From Helochares maculicollis (lineage: Eukaryota > Arthropoda > Insecta > Coleoptera > Hydrophilidae), in contig JAWQRO010000080.1 in the NCBI GenBank assembly GCA_033557835.1, positions 1 to 60,749 of the forward strand: 60,749 nt of DNA, given 5' to 3'. A program made the translations under genes and the position numbers. This document shows positions 35,355-45,834 of the stretch, piece by piece. How positions within the stretch are numbered: position 1 is the stretch's first letter; the number at the start of each line of letters is the position of its first letter. The notes below the pieces were generated by a model. It was not told where the DNA came from. It searched no databases and saw only the letters and a program-made list of their open reading frames with translations.

Positions 35355-36895
35355 ACTTTTCTATGACTTATTTAGTTTTGACTATTTCCATAAATCATTC
35401 TGATTTCAGTCCCAGATCAATTCCTACGACTTTCTGGATTTATTAGTTTGCTTTTTGTACATTTTCGACGATTTTTAAAAATGTTCTAAAAACTCATGAA
35501 AAAAGATCCGCTTTGATTTGTCGTAACTGAAAACGCCAGAATTCATTTAGAAACTTTTTAGAATATAAACAATCATCTATATCATAAAGTAAAAAACTAT
35601 AAGAGAAAATTACAACTAATATAGTTCGATTTAAAATATCAAGGAAAATGTGAAATGTGTTAAATTTAAAATTTTCATGTTTTCTTGGGTTTAATTTAGC
35701 CAAACAAATGCTAACAAGGGTTGCAAATGTAAATTTTTTTGAAATATTTGCATATTTTTTATTAGCGGAAGTTTTTACTTAGCAGATGTTAAAAATTATA
35801 AAATCTGCGAATTCGCTTACAATTTTTAGAAAATGTTTATATCAATTAACATCGCTAATCACTAAATTATGTAAATCGATGTTTTTACTGTATTAATTGG
35901 AATTCTGTAATCTTGATTGTTACTCTAATAAGTTTCAAATTAACCACTTTTGAATTTTTGCCCAAGGTGCTTCATCGTAGATTGCTGCAGCTTTTAGATT
36001 TCAGCTGTGACGACGTATTTGGTAGTTTAGAGTTTCATCCTGCAATCTCAAGCGTTCAGCCTTGCTAGCTTCAATATTTTATTTAGAGCTTTTTTAATTT
36101 AGGGTTTTATTTTGTAGTTTTAATCCTTGTCCAATAAATTTTTAACTCTCAACTGTCCTGGAACTTTCAATTTCCATAATAGTTGTTCTATAGTTACAAC
36201 GAATTTCCGTATTAAATCCAGTATTTTTGAATAACGGCAACAATCTGCTTGAAACATTTAAATTTTTAATTATACTTAGACAACTACAACCGGAAGAAGT
36301 CAGTAAGCATACAGTTTTCGTTACAATTTGAATATTTTGAAGTTTTTATTTGATAACCCTGAAGCTATTATTTGTAACCTTACATTGATCTTTTTACTAT
36401 ATTTGATACAGAAATGTTGAGTAGAAATACTCCAGATTTTTTATTGTTCAGCAGGATGTGAAGTCTTACATATTCTATATCTATATCTTCACCTATTGTA
36501 CCATTGCTTCTGTCGTTTTTATAATGGTTTAAAAGTAGCTCTTTCTTGTATGCAAATATCTTTTAACTTTGGACTAAATTTTGTTTAGTCACGCTCTTTT
36601 CTTGGTAGTTCTTATAAGAAACTACATTTTTTTGGTTATCTTTGTATAGTATTAGGTAAGTTAATATTGGTTAGAGATACTTAGTTTTCATGTATAAATA
36701 TTTTAAGGTGCACTTAACTATTTTATTAAACTAATCATATTGGTCAACTCAAGAGAATGTTTTGTTGTTTACATGCAGCTATTTAGAAAATTTATGTTGT
36801 GTACCAAGAAGCCAGGCCCGATGTCAGCCAAACAAAAAATAAACTATATTGACTCCAAATTATTATTTATATAATATATATTTGTAGGTTTTTTA
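35355..36895. other. non-coding AT-rich DNA
   Basis: No gene seen. A minus frame at 35494-35703 has no recognised motif. ATGTTGAGTAGAAATACTC at about 36415 belongs to a dispersed motif family seen elsewhere in the window. Confidence 0.5.
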
Positions 36896-36899
36896 TATC

Positions 36900-38000
36900 T
36901 CTCAGAACATGACCATTATCTCATACTAAAAATTTATTTTTTCTTGCTTTTTTGATATCCATCGACGTTCTAGCTAAGTTTTACTTTATCTACTTCCTGT
37001 TTTCTTTATTCCACAACTTTGTCGTTTTGTTCCTGCAGTTGTTTGGCGTTTCCCATATTTTTTATTTATCTCCAAGCTTTTGTATTTTAACAATTTTATA
37101 TATAACGAAGTGCTCCTATTTAGTTTGGTGTTCTTCTCCTCGTAGTGCGTCAATCATATTTATATTAGATTTTTGACTGCACCTCTGATATTCCTTTGGC
37201 ATGGTAGGGAGCAGTAATTTATATCTATCTCAGTCCCTCCATTTCATTCTGAAATTCTGTACAGATTTTCTCAATTGGTTGCTACTAACTTCTCTGACAA
37301 ATCTCCTCTTCAATAGCATTGCACTTGCTGTATTCCATCTCCGCTTCCACTCCCACTCTTTCATTTTTATATTTTAGTACTTTTATCCATCTTCTTATAT
37401 ATATCGTTATATTCATGGCTCTAATTCATTTCGCTTCTGTTTGGTTTTAATTATTCCGAAAATATAGATCATATTGTTATTCACTTGCTGTACCAGCTCA
37501 AAGTCGTTTCTTCTTATACGTTTTATATCCCACATACCTACATTTATATCACCCATCTCCTGCTGTTTAGCATCTATTTTATTTAATTCTCAGTATTCGT
37601 AAGTTTTTGCTTTCTCTCTTGGCTATCAGACAAAGTTTTTGTTGTGTTTCGCGTTTTCCTTTAGTTAACTCGCTTACTTTCATTTTTGCGGGTAGGTTTT
37701 TCAATTTCAGATTATGTCATATTTTTTGTTTAGTTTTACAATTCTACTTTGAAGTCCATTTCTTCACTTTAAGATCCCTACTCAAATGAAGCAGTTGTCC
37801 GACTCCATAAAGGTTTCCATTCTATTAGTCTTTTTGTTTTACTTGCTCTATTGACACCGTCATTTGTTTTTGTATTTGACTCTTTCAAGTTTTATCGATA
37901 TGTTTCTTGGATCTGCCTTACCTCGTTTACTTTCAATACTGTTTCATTTATGTACGCTATTCAAGTATTTCCTTTTTATTGCGTTTGATACATTCATAAA
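36900..38000 (-). pseudogene. T-rich stretch, possible antisense non-LTR endonuclease relic
   Basis: The + strand is strikingly T/C-rich and A-poor for about 1.1 kb. Read on the minus strand, 37410-37560 gives DINVGMWDIKRI..NDFELVQQ then IYIFGIIKTKQKRNE. This resembles the start of LINE apurinic endonucleases (a WN(I/V)(R/Q) block followed by (I/L)(L/C)xxx(E/K)TK). Downstream frames are broken and I cannot find further endonuclease or reverse-transcriptase motifs. Plus-strand frames at 36952-37176 and 37607-37789 are T-rich artefacts. Confidence 0.3.
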
Positions 38001-38004
38001 AGCA

Positions 38005-38685
38005 TTATGAATTTAAAAAGGGACGAAGATTTTTTCAATTATGCCGAAAACAAATATTATAAAATATATTTGTGACTGCATAATGTGTAAATTAAAATCT
38101 GATGGAGCTAATTGTTCAAGTTGTTCATGCATAAAAATTACAATAACAGAAAATCTTTTATTTGAGAGGATTTATGTGTGCGAATTCCATTTCCTCAAAT
38201 TTGCATTTTTAAACAACCTTCTTATAGAAACATTATTCAAATGAATCCGAATAATTACAACGAATTAAATCAAACTAATTTTAATTTGCAGAGCGGCGCA
38301 TTGCACTTTACGCGTCCCGTCTAGAAACTTTTCAAAGTAAATTAAAAATAATGTTGACATTAGTCTCGTCTCATAGAAAACTTCGAGGCTGGCAATTCAT
38401 AATTACATTTTTCACAACCCTACCACTCTAGATAGTTAGTTACATCTTCTAGATGGATTGTTATTGCATTAACTTGGGTGCCAGTTGCAGCCAAACTAAG
38501 AACGAACTTTTGAAAATTCTAAGCACATTCTCAAGTCTCATTATTAATTGCCATCTTGAATCTTAAAACAAAGACGTCTGGCTTTCATAAGTATAGAACA
38601 GTCGCTGGACTACAAATAATTAATTTGGTAATCCATCCTGTAATTTTTGCTTTATCTAGCCAAAGAAGCTCTTTCTGATAGCACG
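38005..38685. other. non-coding DNA, nothing recognised
   Basis: AT-rich. The 67-codon frame at 38041-38244 is not recognised. Confidence 0.5.
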
Positions 38686-38689
38686 TGGC

Positions 38690-39050
38690 CTAAAAAAGCA
38701 CACACGTAAAATCCCAAAGGGAAAACTAGCAGCATGCATATTTAATTGGCAGGGAAAGGAAAAAACTCGGAGAGCTGGCATTGAAAAATTCAGCGCTGGA
38801 AGGACTCGATCAAAATAAATGTTTTTTAAATTTGCTGCAGCAAGAATTTTGCAAACAAATCTCTTGCGCGAACCGAGCCGTCGTGTTGATCGATACGCTT
38901 TGCGTTATTTAATTTTTCTCCCAGCGCGCTTTGCAAATGTTTCAATTAGTCCATTTCGCGATAATGCAATTTCGAGACCTAATTTGATTTACAATAATTA
39001 ACGCAGCATGAGTGCAATAAATAGATGATCGACGTATTTTTTCAGGCCAC
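38690..39050. other. GC-richer non-coding island with homeodomain-like sites
   Basis: Contains CTTGCGCGAACCGAGCCG (38862-38879), CCAGCGCGCTTTGCAAATG and TTTCGCGATAATGCAATTTCG, next to AATTAG and AATAATTAAC sites. This mixture resembles insect developmental enhancers, but that is impression only. A 60-codon frame (38819-39001) has no known domain. Confidence 0.35.
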
Positions 39051-39484
39051 TTTCAGCGAATCGAAGTAAGCAAAATTTTATCTTTAAATTGTTGATTTTA
39101 CAAAATTCTTCAACCGTTTTTCATTGAAATGCCTGCGATTTATTTACGAAACACATTTATTTTGTAAAAATGAAACCAATTGAGCTTTATGAAATTAAGG
39201 ACGAATTTCGTGGCAGCATAAATTGTATTAAATTCATAAATACAACGTTATTATCACCACAGCAGCTTAATTTTGTCATAACAAGAGTGCCATTTTACGG
39301 CTATGATAATTAAGAATGAATATAAATATTGTAAAGGTGCAATGGATATTTTTAAAAAGGAAAATGTTAGGTTTTGTTTTTTAAATTATAATTAAGCTGG
39401 GACAGCTTGAATTTCAAACAAAATTCTCTGAGTAGGGCCACAAATATTGCTCGTTCTAAAGATAAAACAGTTTTGGTGTGACGA

Positions 39485-39600
39485 ATTTATACAGAGATCA
39501 AATGGTTTTAAAGCCTTGTTTTATCTTCTCTCAGCTGAACGTGGTTAGGTCGCCTCCTCTCGGAATACGAATTAATACACACAAAGTTTACGAGCTGTGC
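39485..39600 (+). repeat. old dispersed repeat, segment A (copy 2)
   Basis: Partner of 25555-25665. Confidence 0.65.
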
Positions 39601-39604
39601 TCTG

Positions 39605-40660
39605 CAAAATATTATAATGCATTAGGCTTAATAATGAACTGAATATGGTGCAAACTTCCTAAATCCTCTAAACTGAAATGTGTTGTATTTGACAGGAATT
39701 CTACATTTATCACTTCGAAAACTGATATATGCAAACGGAATGTGCTCAGTCTGTCATAGTTAGAGTGATCTCGAAGTTCTACATTTACGGGCCGTGGAAA
39801 ATTCAATGTTTAATTTTCCTTGCCGTTGCACATTTAAATTCACTTATAGTCAATTTGTTGGTATTAAGTCTAAGTCTCCACTTTCTAGAAAATATTTCAT
39901 CTTGCTTTTCGTTTCTACGCATCAGAAAATGTGACAAATTATCAACTCATAATAGATTAATAGATTCTTATATTTATCAATTTTACTGTAAACTTTGAAA
40001 TGACTAATTTATAAAGGTTTTATAAACTTTCATTCTTGGAGTATTATCCAGTTTGTTATTGAGTGTACTTCGTCTTATAAATGCATTGTTTTGATTTTTT
40101 ATTCTAATTTTAACTAAATATCCACTACAGTAAACTTCATTATTCATACCTGTCCAGTAGAGTCTCCTCACACGAATTATTATATCGGACAGCGTGATGC
40201 ACACTAATGATTACGTCGGCACGTTTCCGGAATTACGGATATATTTGATCATAATTGTTTAATGTTAAATATTTAAAGTTAAGCTACTGTTTAATATTAT
40301 TAGTTAACGCAGTAAAACAATTAAATAAATATCTATTATTCACTGTAAGCAACGAGTCTTTGATGATCCAGTGACAGTAGGTGTTAAAGGGTTCACTAAT
40401 AATACTTGTTAAGTAAAAAATTCAAACGAACCATACGTTGATGATGGAGTTTGTGAAAGAAGAATAATAATAAGTATTTGTTGCGATATTATTTCATTAG
40501 TAGTATAACTAAGTGTTTTGGATTCATTTGCAAAACAAACACGCTTATTTCTAGGAAATGGCAAATTTTATTTTAATCGATATGATTTCCATTCTTAACT
40601 ATGACTTTAACTATTTATAGATTATATCGACAAAAAAACATTGTTTCGACCTTTTGATCA
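39605..40660. other. non-coding DNA, nothing recognised
   Basis: Overlapping short frames at 39612-39998 (both strands) and 40004-40204 (minus) have no recognised motif. Confidence 0.5.
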
Positions 40661-40663
40661 TAA

Positions 40664-40927
40664 TCATGCTTCGAGCCATTTTTTGATTTTTTGAGGTTCC
40701 TGAAGTGTTGACATTGAAGAGCGCTTTGCATTGAGCAAAACAAGTAGTAATCTGAGGGAACAATTTCGTAAATAAAGAACATTTGGTAGAATTTCCGGTT
40801 TCAGTGCTTTAAGCAGTTTATAATACATCACTCTGTTTTTATCCTTCCAAATCGGTAATATGCTCGATAGAAATCGCCAAAGTTGATAACTGGCCGAGCC
40901 TTGGGACAGTAGTAACTTGGGAAGCAA
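40664..40927 (-). other. unidentified 87-codon open frame
   Basis: The frame opens with MLPKLLLSQGSASYQLWRF and ends in KIKKWLEA. Composition is protein-like (many Leu, Lys, Trp) and it abuts the 60-70-bp minisatellite. I cannot assign a family. A fragment of a DNA-transposon protein is possible, as is chance. Confidence 0.2.
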
Positions 40928-40929
40928 CT

Positions 40930-41117
40930 ATTGGGCAAGTACTGGCTCCAAGCTGGGCCCAATTGTTTGATTTTGTTTCATCAAGACTTAGAAGTAGCCA
41001 TTGGGCAAGGCCTGGCTCAATTGTTTGATTTTTTTTACATCAAGCCTTGGAAACTAACAATTAGACAAGGCTTCTCCCAACCGTTTGTTTTGGTTACATC
41101 AAGCCTTGGAAAATAAC
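40930..41117. repeat. minisatellite, 57-70-bp unit x3
   Basis: ATTGGGCAAG...GGCTC..AATTGTTTGATTTTGTTTCATCAAG(C/A)CTTGGAA is repeated from 40930, 41000 and 41060. The 61-codon open frame across it is just a translation of the repeat. Confidence 0.88.
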
Positions 41118-41466
41118 CAGTTCGACCCTGTTGATTTATTTCTATGCACTAATTTTTTAACAGCAATGAATAGATATTTGGACGGAGGAAATCGATTATA
41201 GATTCAATTTAATAACAATGAAGCTTTTCATAATATTTCAACTCTATGTACGTATGTTTTATGAAAATTAAAACCTAAAATATATCTTCCATCATCAATA
41301 AGCTAAATTAGCTATTAGTATATACTAATATTTTATCATATTTACCGAGTTTATAAATAGTGTTTTTATTATTTTTTCATGCATAAACTGTCCAAAAACT
41401 TACTAAACTCGCATCTTATCCTATCAAGAACTGGTATTTTTGGGCAGTATTTCTATTCAGGGGCAT

Positions 41467-41469
<3 letters not shown>

Positions 41470-41536
<67 letters not shown>
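41470..41536. repeat. (TA)n microsatellite
   Basis: An uninterrupted alternating TA tract of about 67 bp. Confidence 0.97.
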
Positions 41537-41539
<3 letters not shown>

Positions 41540-41578
41540 TTGGCGTTCCCCACTGGATTATTTTACGATGATGCGTAG

Positions 41579-41788
41579 CCTAGTGATTTTGGTAGTATTT
41601 TTAATGATTTCGTAGATGAATCATTATTTGATAATGGAGTGAAATTACATGAAAAAATATTCTATATAATACTAAAAGCATTAACTACCGCTGGACAAGC
41701 TTATGCTTATTTAAAATATATAAAAGGTCCCTTTATTATGGATGTAAGAACTGTTGCGTTAAAGGCATTACAAAATAAATTTATCTAG
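41579..41788 (+). pseudogene. possible Copia-like gag fragment
   Basis: An open stretch of 69 codons without a Met start. The piece KALTTAGQAYAYLKYIKGPF is followed by RTVALKALQNKF. The spacing of GQAYxYLK and a later AxxALK resembles the gag core of some Copia-type elements (GGQAxxYxK ... GRxAWxALxxxFEG). I know of no better match, the stretch after the stop is broken, and the resemblance is weak. Confidence 0.25.
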
Positions 41789-42190
41789 AAATTGATTGTA
41801 AAAAATTAACTAAAAATTATTTTGTCGATAAACATCATCAACATCCTCTCATTAGCATTCCTGGTTTTGGTCAATCAAATATGTTGTTTTAGACTCGATG
41901 TATCTACTATACCTAGGTGTGATGAAGTGATGAAATATTTACTGATTCAGTGAATTGAACATAATAGATTTTTTAGAATTAAGCGATTAAATTATTACAT
42001 TTTAAAAGAATTGATGGATTCGATAATAGTATCCGATGGATTTCATTGAAAACAGTTTGATATTCAGGATAAATTGCACTAGCAAATAATTCAGTACCAA
42101 TTCATGCTACTATAAGCTTATTACGTTTTATTATTGCATGTTGTAGCATTTAATGTAGCAGTCTTAAATGTTGTTTCAGGTCATAAGCTA

Positions 42191-42583
42191 TTATCACGTT
42201 GAATTTTTTTAAAATGTCCAAAAAATGTTTTCAACTTTTTATTTTTAATTTAATATAATGGGCCGAAATACAATTATTTCATATTCCAACTTTTATATGT
42301 CAATTATAGCACTTTTATATAAACGCATGCATGTGTTTTATTTCAACCAAAATATCTATCACAATCATGATCACATTTTTGCGAACTATGAAGGTATCCT
42401 AAGGCCATGTCGAAAGAAGATAGAAGAGGGCCGTATCGGACATTTTTAATATGGCACATGGTTGATAGGCAAAATGACAAGCTAAAGGCAGGTATGTCGT
42501 GTCGGACAACGGTGGCCGACGAGACCCATTTGGAATACCTCCGTGTTAGCCACTTGTGACTAACACAGCAGTCAACGTGTTAA
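42191..42583 (-). mobile_element. possible piggyBac-type non-autonomous element
   Basis: On the minus strand the right edge reads TTAACACGTTGACTGC (from 42583 inward), which matches the typical start of piggyBac-superfamily ends (TTAA target followed by C-C-GTTGA-TGC-like sequence). Just inside is a hairpin, GTGTTAG (42543-42549) with CTAACAC (42560-42566). A diverged TTATCACGTTGA at 42191-42202 could be the other end. The right terminus is fairly convincing; the left one is not. Confidence 0.4.
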
Positions 42584-42754
42584 GAAAATGTTTCCTTTTC
42601 ATACCAAAGTTTTATGAAGAAGCTTGTCAAGTAATGAACTTCCATAATTTGATACATGGGGCAGCTTATGTCAAACATCTCAAGGCTCCATTAAGTGAGA
42701 TTTTTTTAAACAAAAACTTAACAATTAAAATATTTATAATAATAATGGCTTTTG

Positions 42755-42955
42755 TTTTTGGTTTCTCAAGGCTTGGCCCTAGCTAATTTTTGGCTTCCCA
42801 ACTCTTGACCATAGCAAGTTTTTCACTTTCCACCACTCGGCTCTATTCAAATTTTTGGTTTCTCAAAATTTGATTTTAGCCAAAATTTTGGCTTTCCTAG
42901 ACTCACCCTTAAATTGCGTTTCAATTTCCTAAGGCTTTGCCCCAGCCTGATTTTT
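42755..42955. repeat. minisatellite, about 33-bp unit x6
   Basis: TTTTTGG-TTCTCAAGGCTTGGCCCTAGC-like units start near 42755, 42787, 42819, 42852, 42886, 42917 and 42951 (spacing 31-34 bp). Confidence 0.85.
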
Positions 42956-43079
42956 GTATACACTTGGCTCAGCCCAAGACTTATACCTAGGTTGGACGTT
43001 TCATCCCAAATATTTGGACATTGTTATCATTTAAGAATCCGCAAATAGTTTGTCCAATGGTTTGACTCCGCCGCATACT

Positions 43080-43600
43080 AAAGCTTGCGAGCATCGGTTG
43101 AGGATTGCCTGAAATTTGATCCGAGCCTTGTACAATAGTTCTTTCCTACCAGGAATATTGATTTTTTAATAAATGCATCGTTTAATGTGGAGGATTCGAC
43201 TGGATGATCACATGAGGTTTTGCGTTTGGGGTTATTGTAGTAAATCCATTTTTCACTAGTAGTCTCAATCTGGTTGCCATCTTCGGTGGTTTGTAAGTAA
43301 TAAACTGCAAACCAATAATCGGTTTTCTATGTTGGTGTCAATCGGTGCATGTGATATCCAATTTGTTTTGTTTTTTATTCATTTAAGTAGTATGTAAACA
43401 TTTGGTTGTGATTGCTTGAGTGACAATTAATTGTTTTACAAGTTTATTTCTGCTTGAGTGAAATTTTCTTTCAGTAGCGCTTCCAATTCTCTATCTTCGA
43501 ATTTTTTAGCTTACCAGAAGATTCATCGCCACCGACATCAAAATGCCAACTTTTGAATCGTTTAAACCAGTTTTCACATACCTGTTGAGTAGGTCTCTCT
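43080..43600 (-). pseudogene. mariner-family transposase relic 3 (antisense)
   Basis: On the minus strand, 43590-43520 reads ENWFKRFKSWHFDVGGDE, matching the mariner (C/E)(N/R)WFxRFKSGxFDVxDxxRSGRP block. Then comes a decayed stretch, then SEKWIYYNNPKRK (43257-43219), matching the TGDEKWIYYDNPKRKxSW catalytic block with its first acidic residues altered. Further on, IPGRKELLYKARIKF resembles the strand carrying the second aspartate. The C-terminal part is absent; the relic stops close to the 33-bp minisatellite. Confidence 0.8.
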
Positions 43601-43604
43601 TACT

Positions 43605-44660
43605 TATAAGTATTTTGAAGAAGATAAAAATATGTTAATTAAGCTTTTATAAATTATAACAAACTAAATTTAAATGCCAAGTTTTTATACTTTTAAAAAA
43701 TCTTCAAACCTAAGTTACACACCTAATATGAAACATGAATAGTAAGATTAGACTTTTGCAGACGCCAGATGTTACGGAAATTCCGTTTTTGTTAATAATT
43801 TTCGGGCGTTCGGCCTTTGTAGAAATCAGACATTCTTGAAACTAGCTTCTCCTAGTTTGTCAGGAGGAAAGACTGCTAAGAATAGGAAACTAACTAGAAT
43901 CCAAGATCACGAGGCCACACATCTAGATTTAGAAGATCGAAATTTAAATTCAAAAAGTATTGTTAGTGGACTCTGGACAAAACTAAATAAAATTTTTCAA
44001 GGTGAACAATTTAACAATCCAGAATGAAACTCGAGCTCTGAGAACAAGAATCTTAATGCAAGACTACATAGTCAAAACTCAATGACTTAAGGTTACCAAA
44101 GAGTTAATATGAAAAATCAAGAATTACAGGATCAAAACTCAAACAATCAGGAAATATCGCTAATTCTGGCCCAAGATTTCAGACCATTATTGAATTCGGT
44201 TTTCTAGTAGATTGATCAAAATTTCAAGTTGATGATAAAATTCCCGAGCTAACAGTTAAGAATGAAATTAAAACACAGAGATGCAGACAAAATTTCTGTA
44301 TTTGTAGAACTAAAATATTCAAATTGTCTGAATTAAGATTCCAACATATTTATTCCTGTGAAAACAGTTTACAGAGTCAAAATGTTGCAACATCAAAATC
44401 AAGCATCAAAATTGAAACACTCAAAGAGCTTAACTATAAATATTTCAGGACAGCTGAACGAAACTTTTAGGTTTATTAAATGTGTAATTAGTAAAATTAA
44501 AAAACTAGCACTTCCAGCGACGTGTACGAAATTTCAACTTAATTTTAATGACTAGACTTGTAAAACTTTTAAAACTGTATAGGTAAACAGGTGAGCAAAT
44601 GTCTCAATGGAAAAACGCATTATATGTTTTATATTCTTTACTGTACATGTACGAGAATAA
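43605..44660. other. non-coding DNA, nothing recognised
   Basis: A-rich between about 43990 and 44420, with irregular TCAAAAC/AAGAAT motifs. Frames at 43836-44027, 44358-44555 and 44552-44737 are not recognised. Confidence 0.5.
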
Positions 44661-44662
44661 AA

Positions 44663-44885
44663 GAATTTCGAATAATAAAATTTTAACATCGCAAGCTGCG
44701 CTGTGAAATTACTTCCAAACAAGAATGCTGAAGACACCCTACTCGAGATAATAATTCAAAAGAAAAAGCGAGAGTATGTCATACCCTTAAGAATTATAGA
44801 GTGAAAAAATACGACCACTTTGGTCTTGTTTAATCTAGAAAACGCTTTTTTTTAAATTAATGAAGGCACAAGATGTTTTTACGTC
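44663..44885 (+). repeat. old dispersed repeat, segment B (copy 2)
   Basis: Partner of 25795-26020. Confidence 0.85.
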
Positions 44886-44989
44886 CACGGAAGTAAGCTG
44901 AAATAATATAAGAATATGTTCTGCAAGATAGAAGCAGAAGTTTTCTCTAAAATCAAAATATAAAAGTCAGGTTTTTATGGCCGAAACGT

Positions 44990-45215
44990 GAATGCAAATC
45001 AAACGGTTTATAAATTTTCGTTTCGGGAACAATACCAAGCGCTGCTTCGCTCTGATTTTCTAAATAAATCTGAGAGAATAAACGAACTCGGCTCGCAATT
45101 CAGTAATGGTAATTACTCACAGGGTGAATAATGCATTCAAAATTCTATTGTGCACCCCGCAAAGTTTTTGAATGAAACTTCGCCACTTTTGCAAAATAAA
45201 CTAAAATAAAATTTC
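44990..45215 (+). repeat. old dispersed repeat, segments C end and D (copy 2)
   Basis: Partner of 30820-31045. Order and orientation relative to segment B are the same as in the other copies. Confidence 0.7.
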
Positions 45216-45339
45216 AAATCAAACTATCCTGAAATTATTATAAATAGCCTTAAGAAATGTACGCGGAATGATTAAATAATTTGTAGAGGATTTTTATGAA
45301 TAGCATTTAAAGGCGTTTCAAATTGTGCGTTTTTAAAGT

Positions 45340-45830
45340 TAAACGCCGGTGTGGGTGCGCTGTGTAAATAATAAATTGCTGTGCAGGAAAGCGAGCTGGG
45401 GGGCAGAGGATGATTGCTTGTCAATTGCGAGTCTGTTTGGCCTGATAGTGGATTGACAGGTCATCCTTTACCTCGACAGGATGCCGCTTTATTTGGAATT
45501 CCACAGAATTTTGTGAACGCGCTAAAAAATCATGCTTTATAAAGCAGGGGTTGTACAACATGTAATTGCAGGAGCTTTTTTCACTTTAGGAGGGGCTAAA
45601 AAATATGTTATTGCCGAGCTTTTTACTTCGCGACGCAAGTGTGTAGTTGCTTTCGATTTCTCTCCTCGGATTTAGTTCGTCTTGCTGGGTTGAATACTGC
45701 ACGAAATAAATTTCGCAGAATCCTCGTCGCAGTCCTGAGAGGTTCGCATTTTTCATGGCCGGTCCTTGTTGTCATAATATATAAATGTGGGTGTTGCGCT
45801 CCCGAGTTATATTTTTTATAGTGTGTGCGC
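45340..45830. other. GC-richer non-coding island
   Basis: Contains CGAAATAAATTTCG at 45712-45725, the same 14-bp palindrome as at 24787-24800. Overlapping open frames on both strands (45639-45821 plus, 45623-45832 minus) point to composition rather than coding. Confidence 0.4.
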
Positions 45831-45834
45831 ATTT

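Noticed and set aside
38819..39001. 60-codon plus-strand frame in the GC-richer island
   Set aside because: No recognised motif, no partner exon, and the length is expected by chance at this composition.
41379..41615. 78-codon frame with a long Ile-Tyr run
   Set aside because: The run is the translated (TA)n microsatellite.
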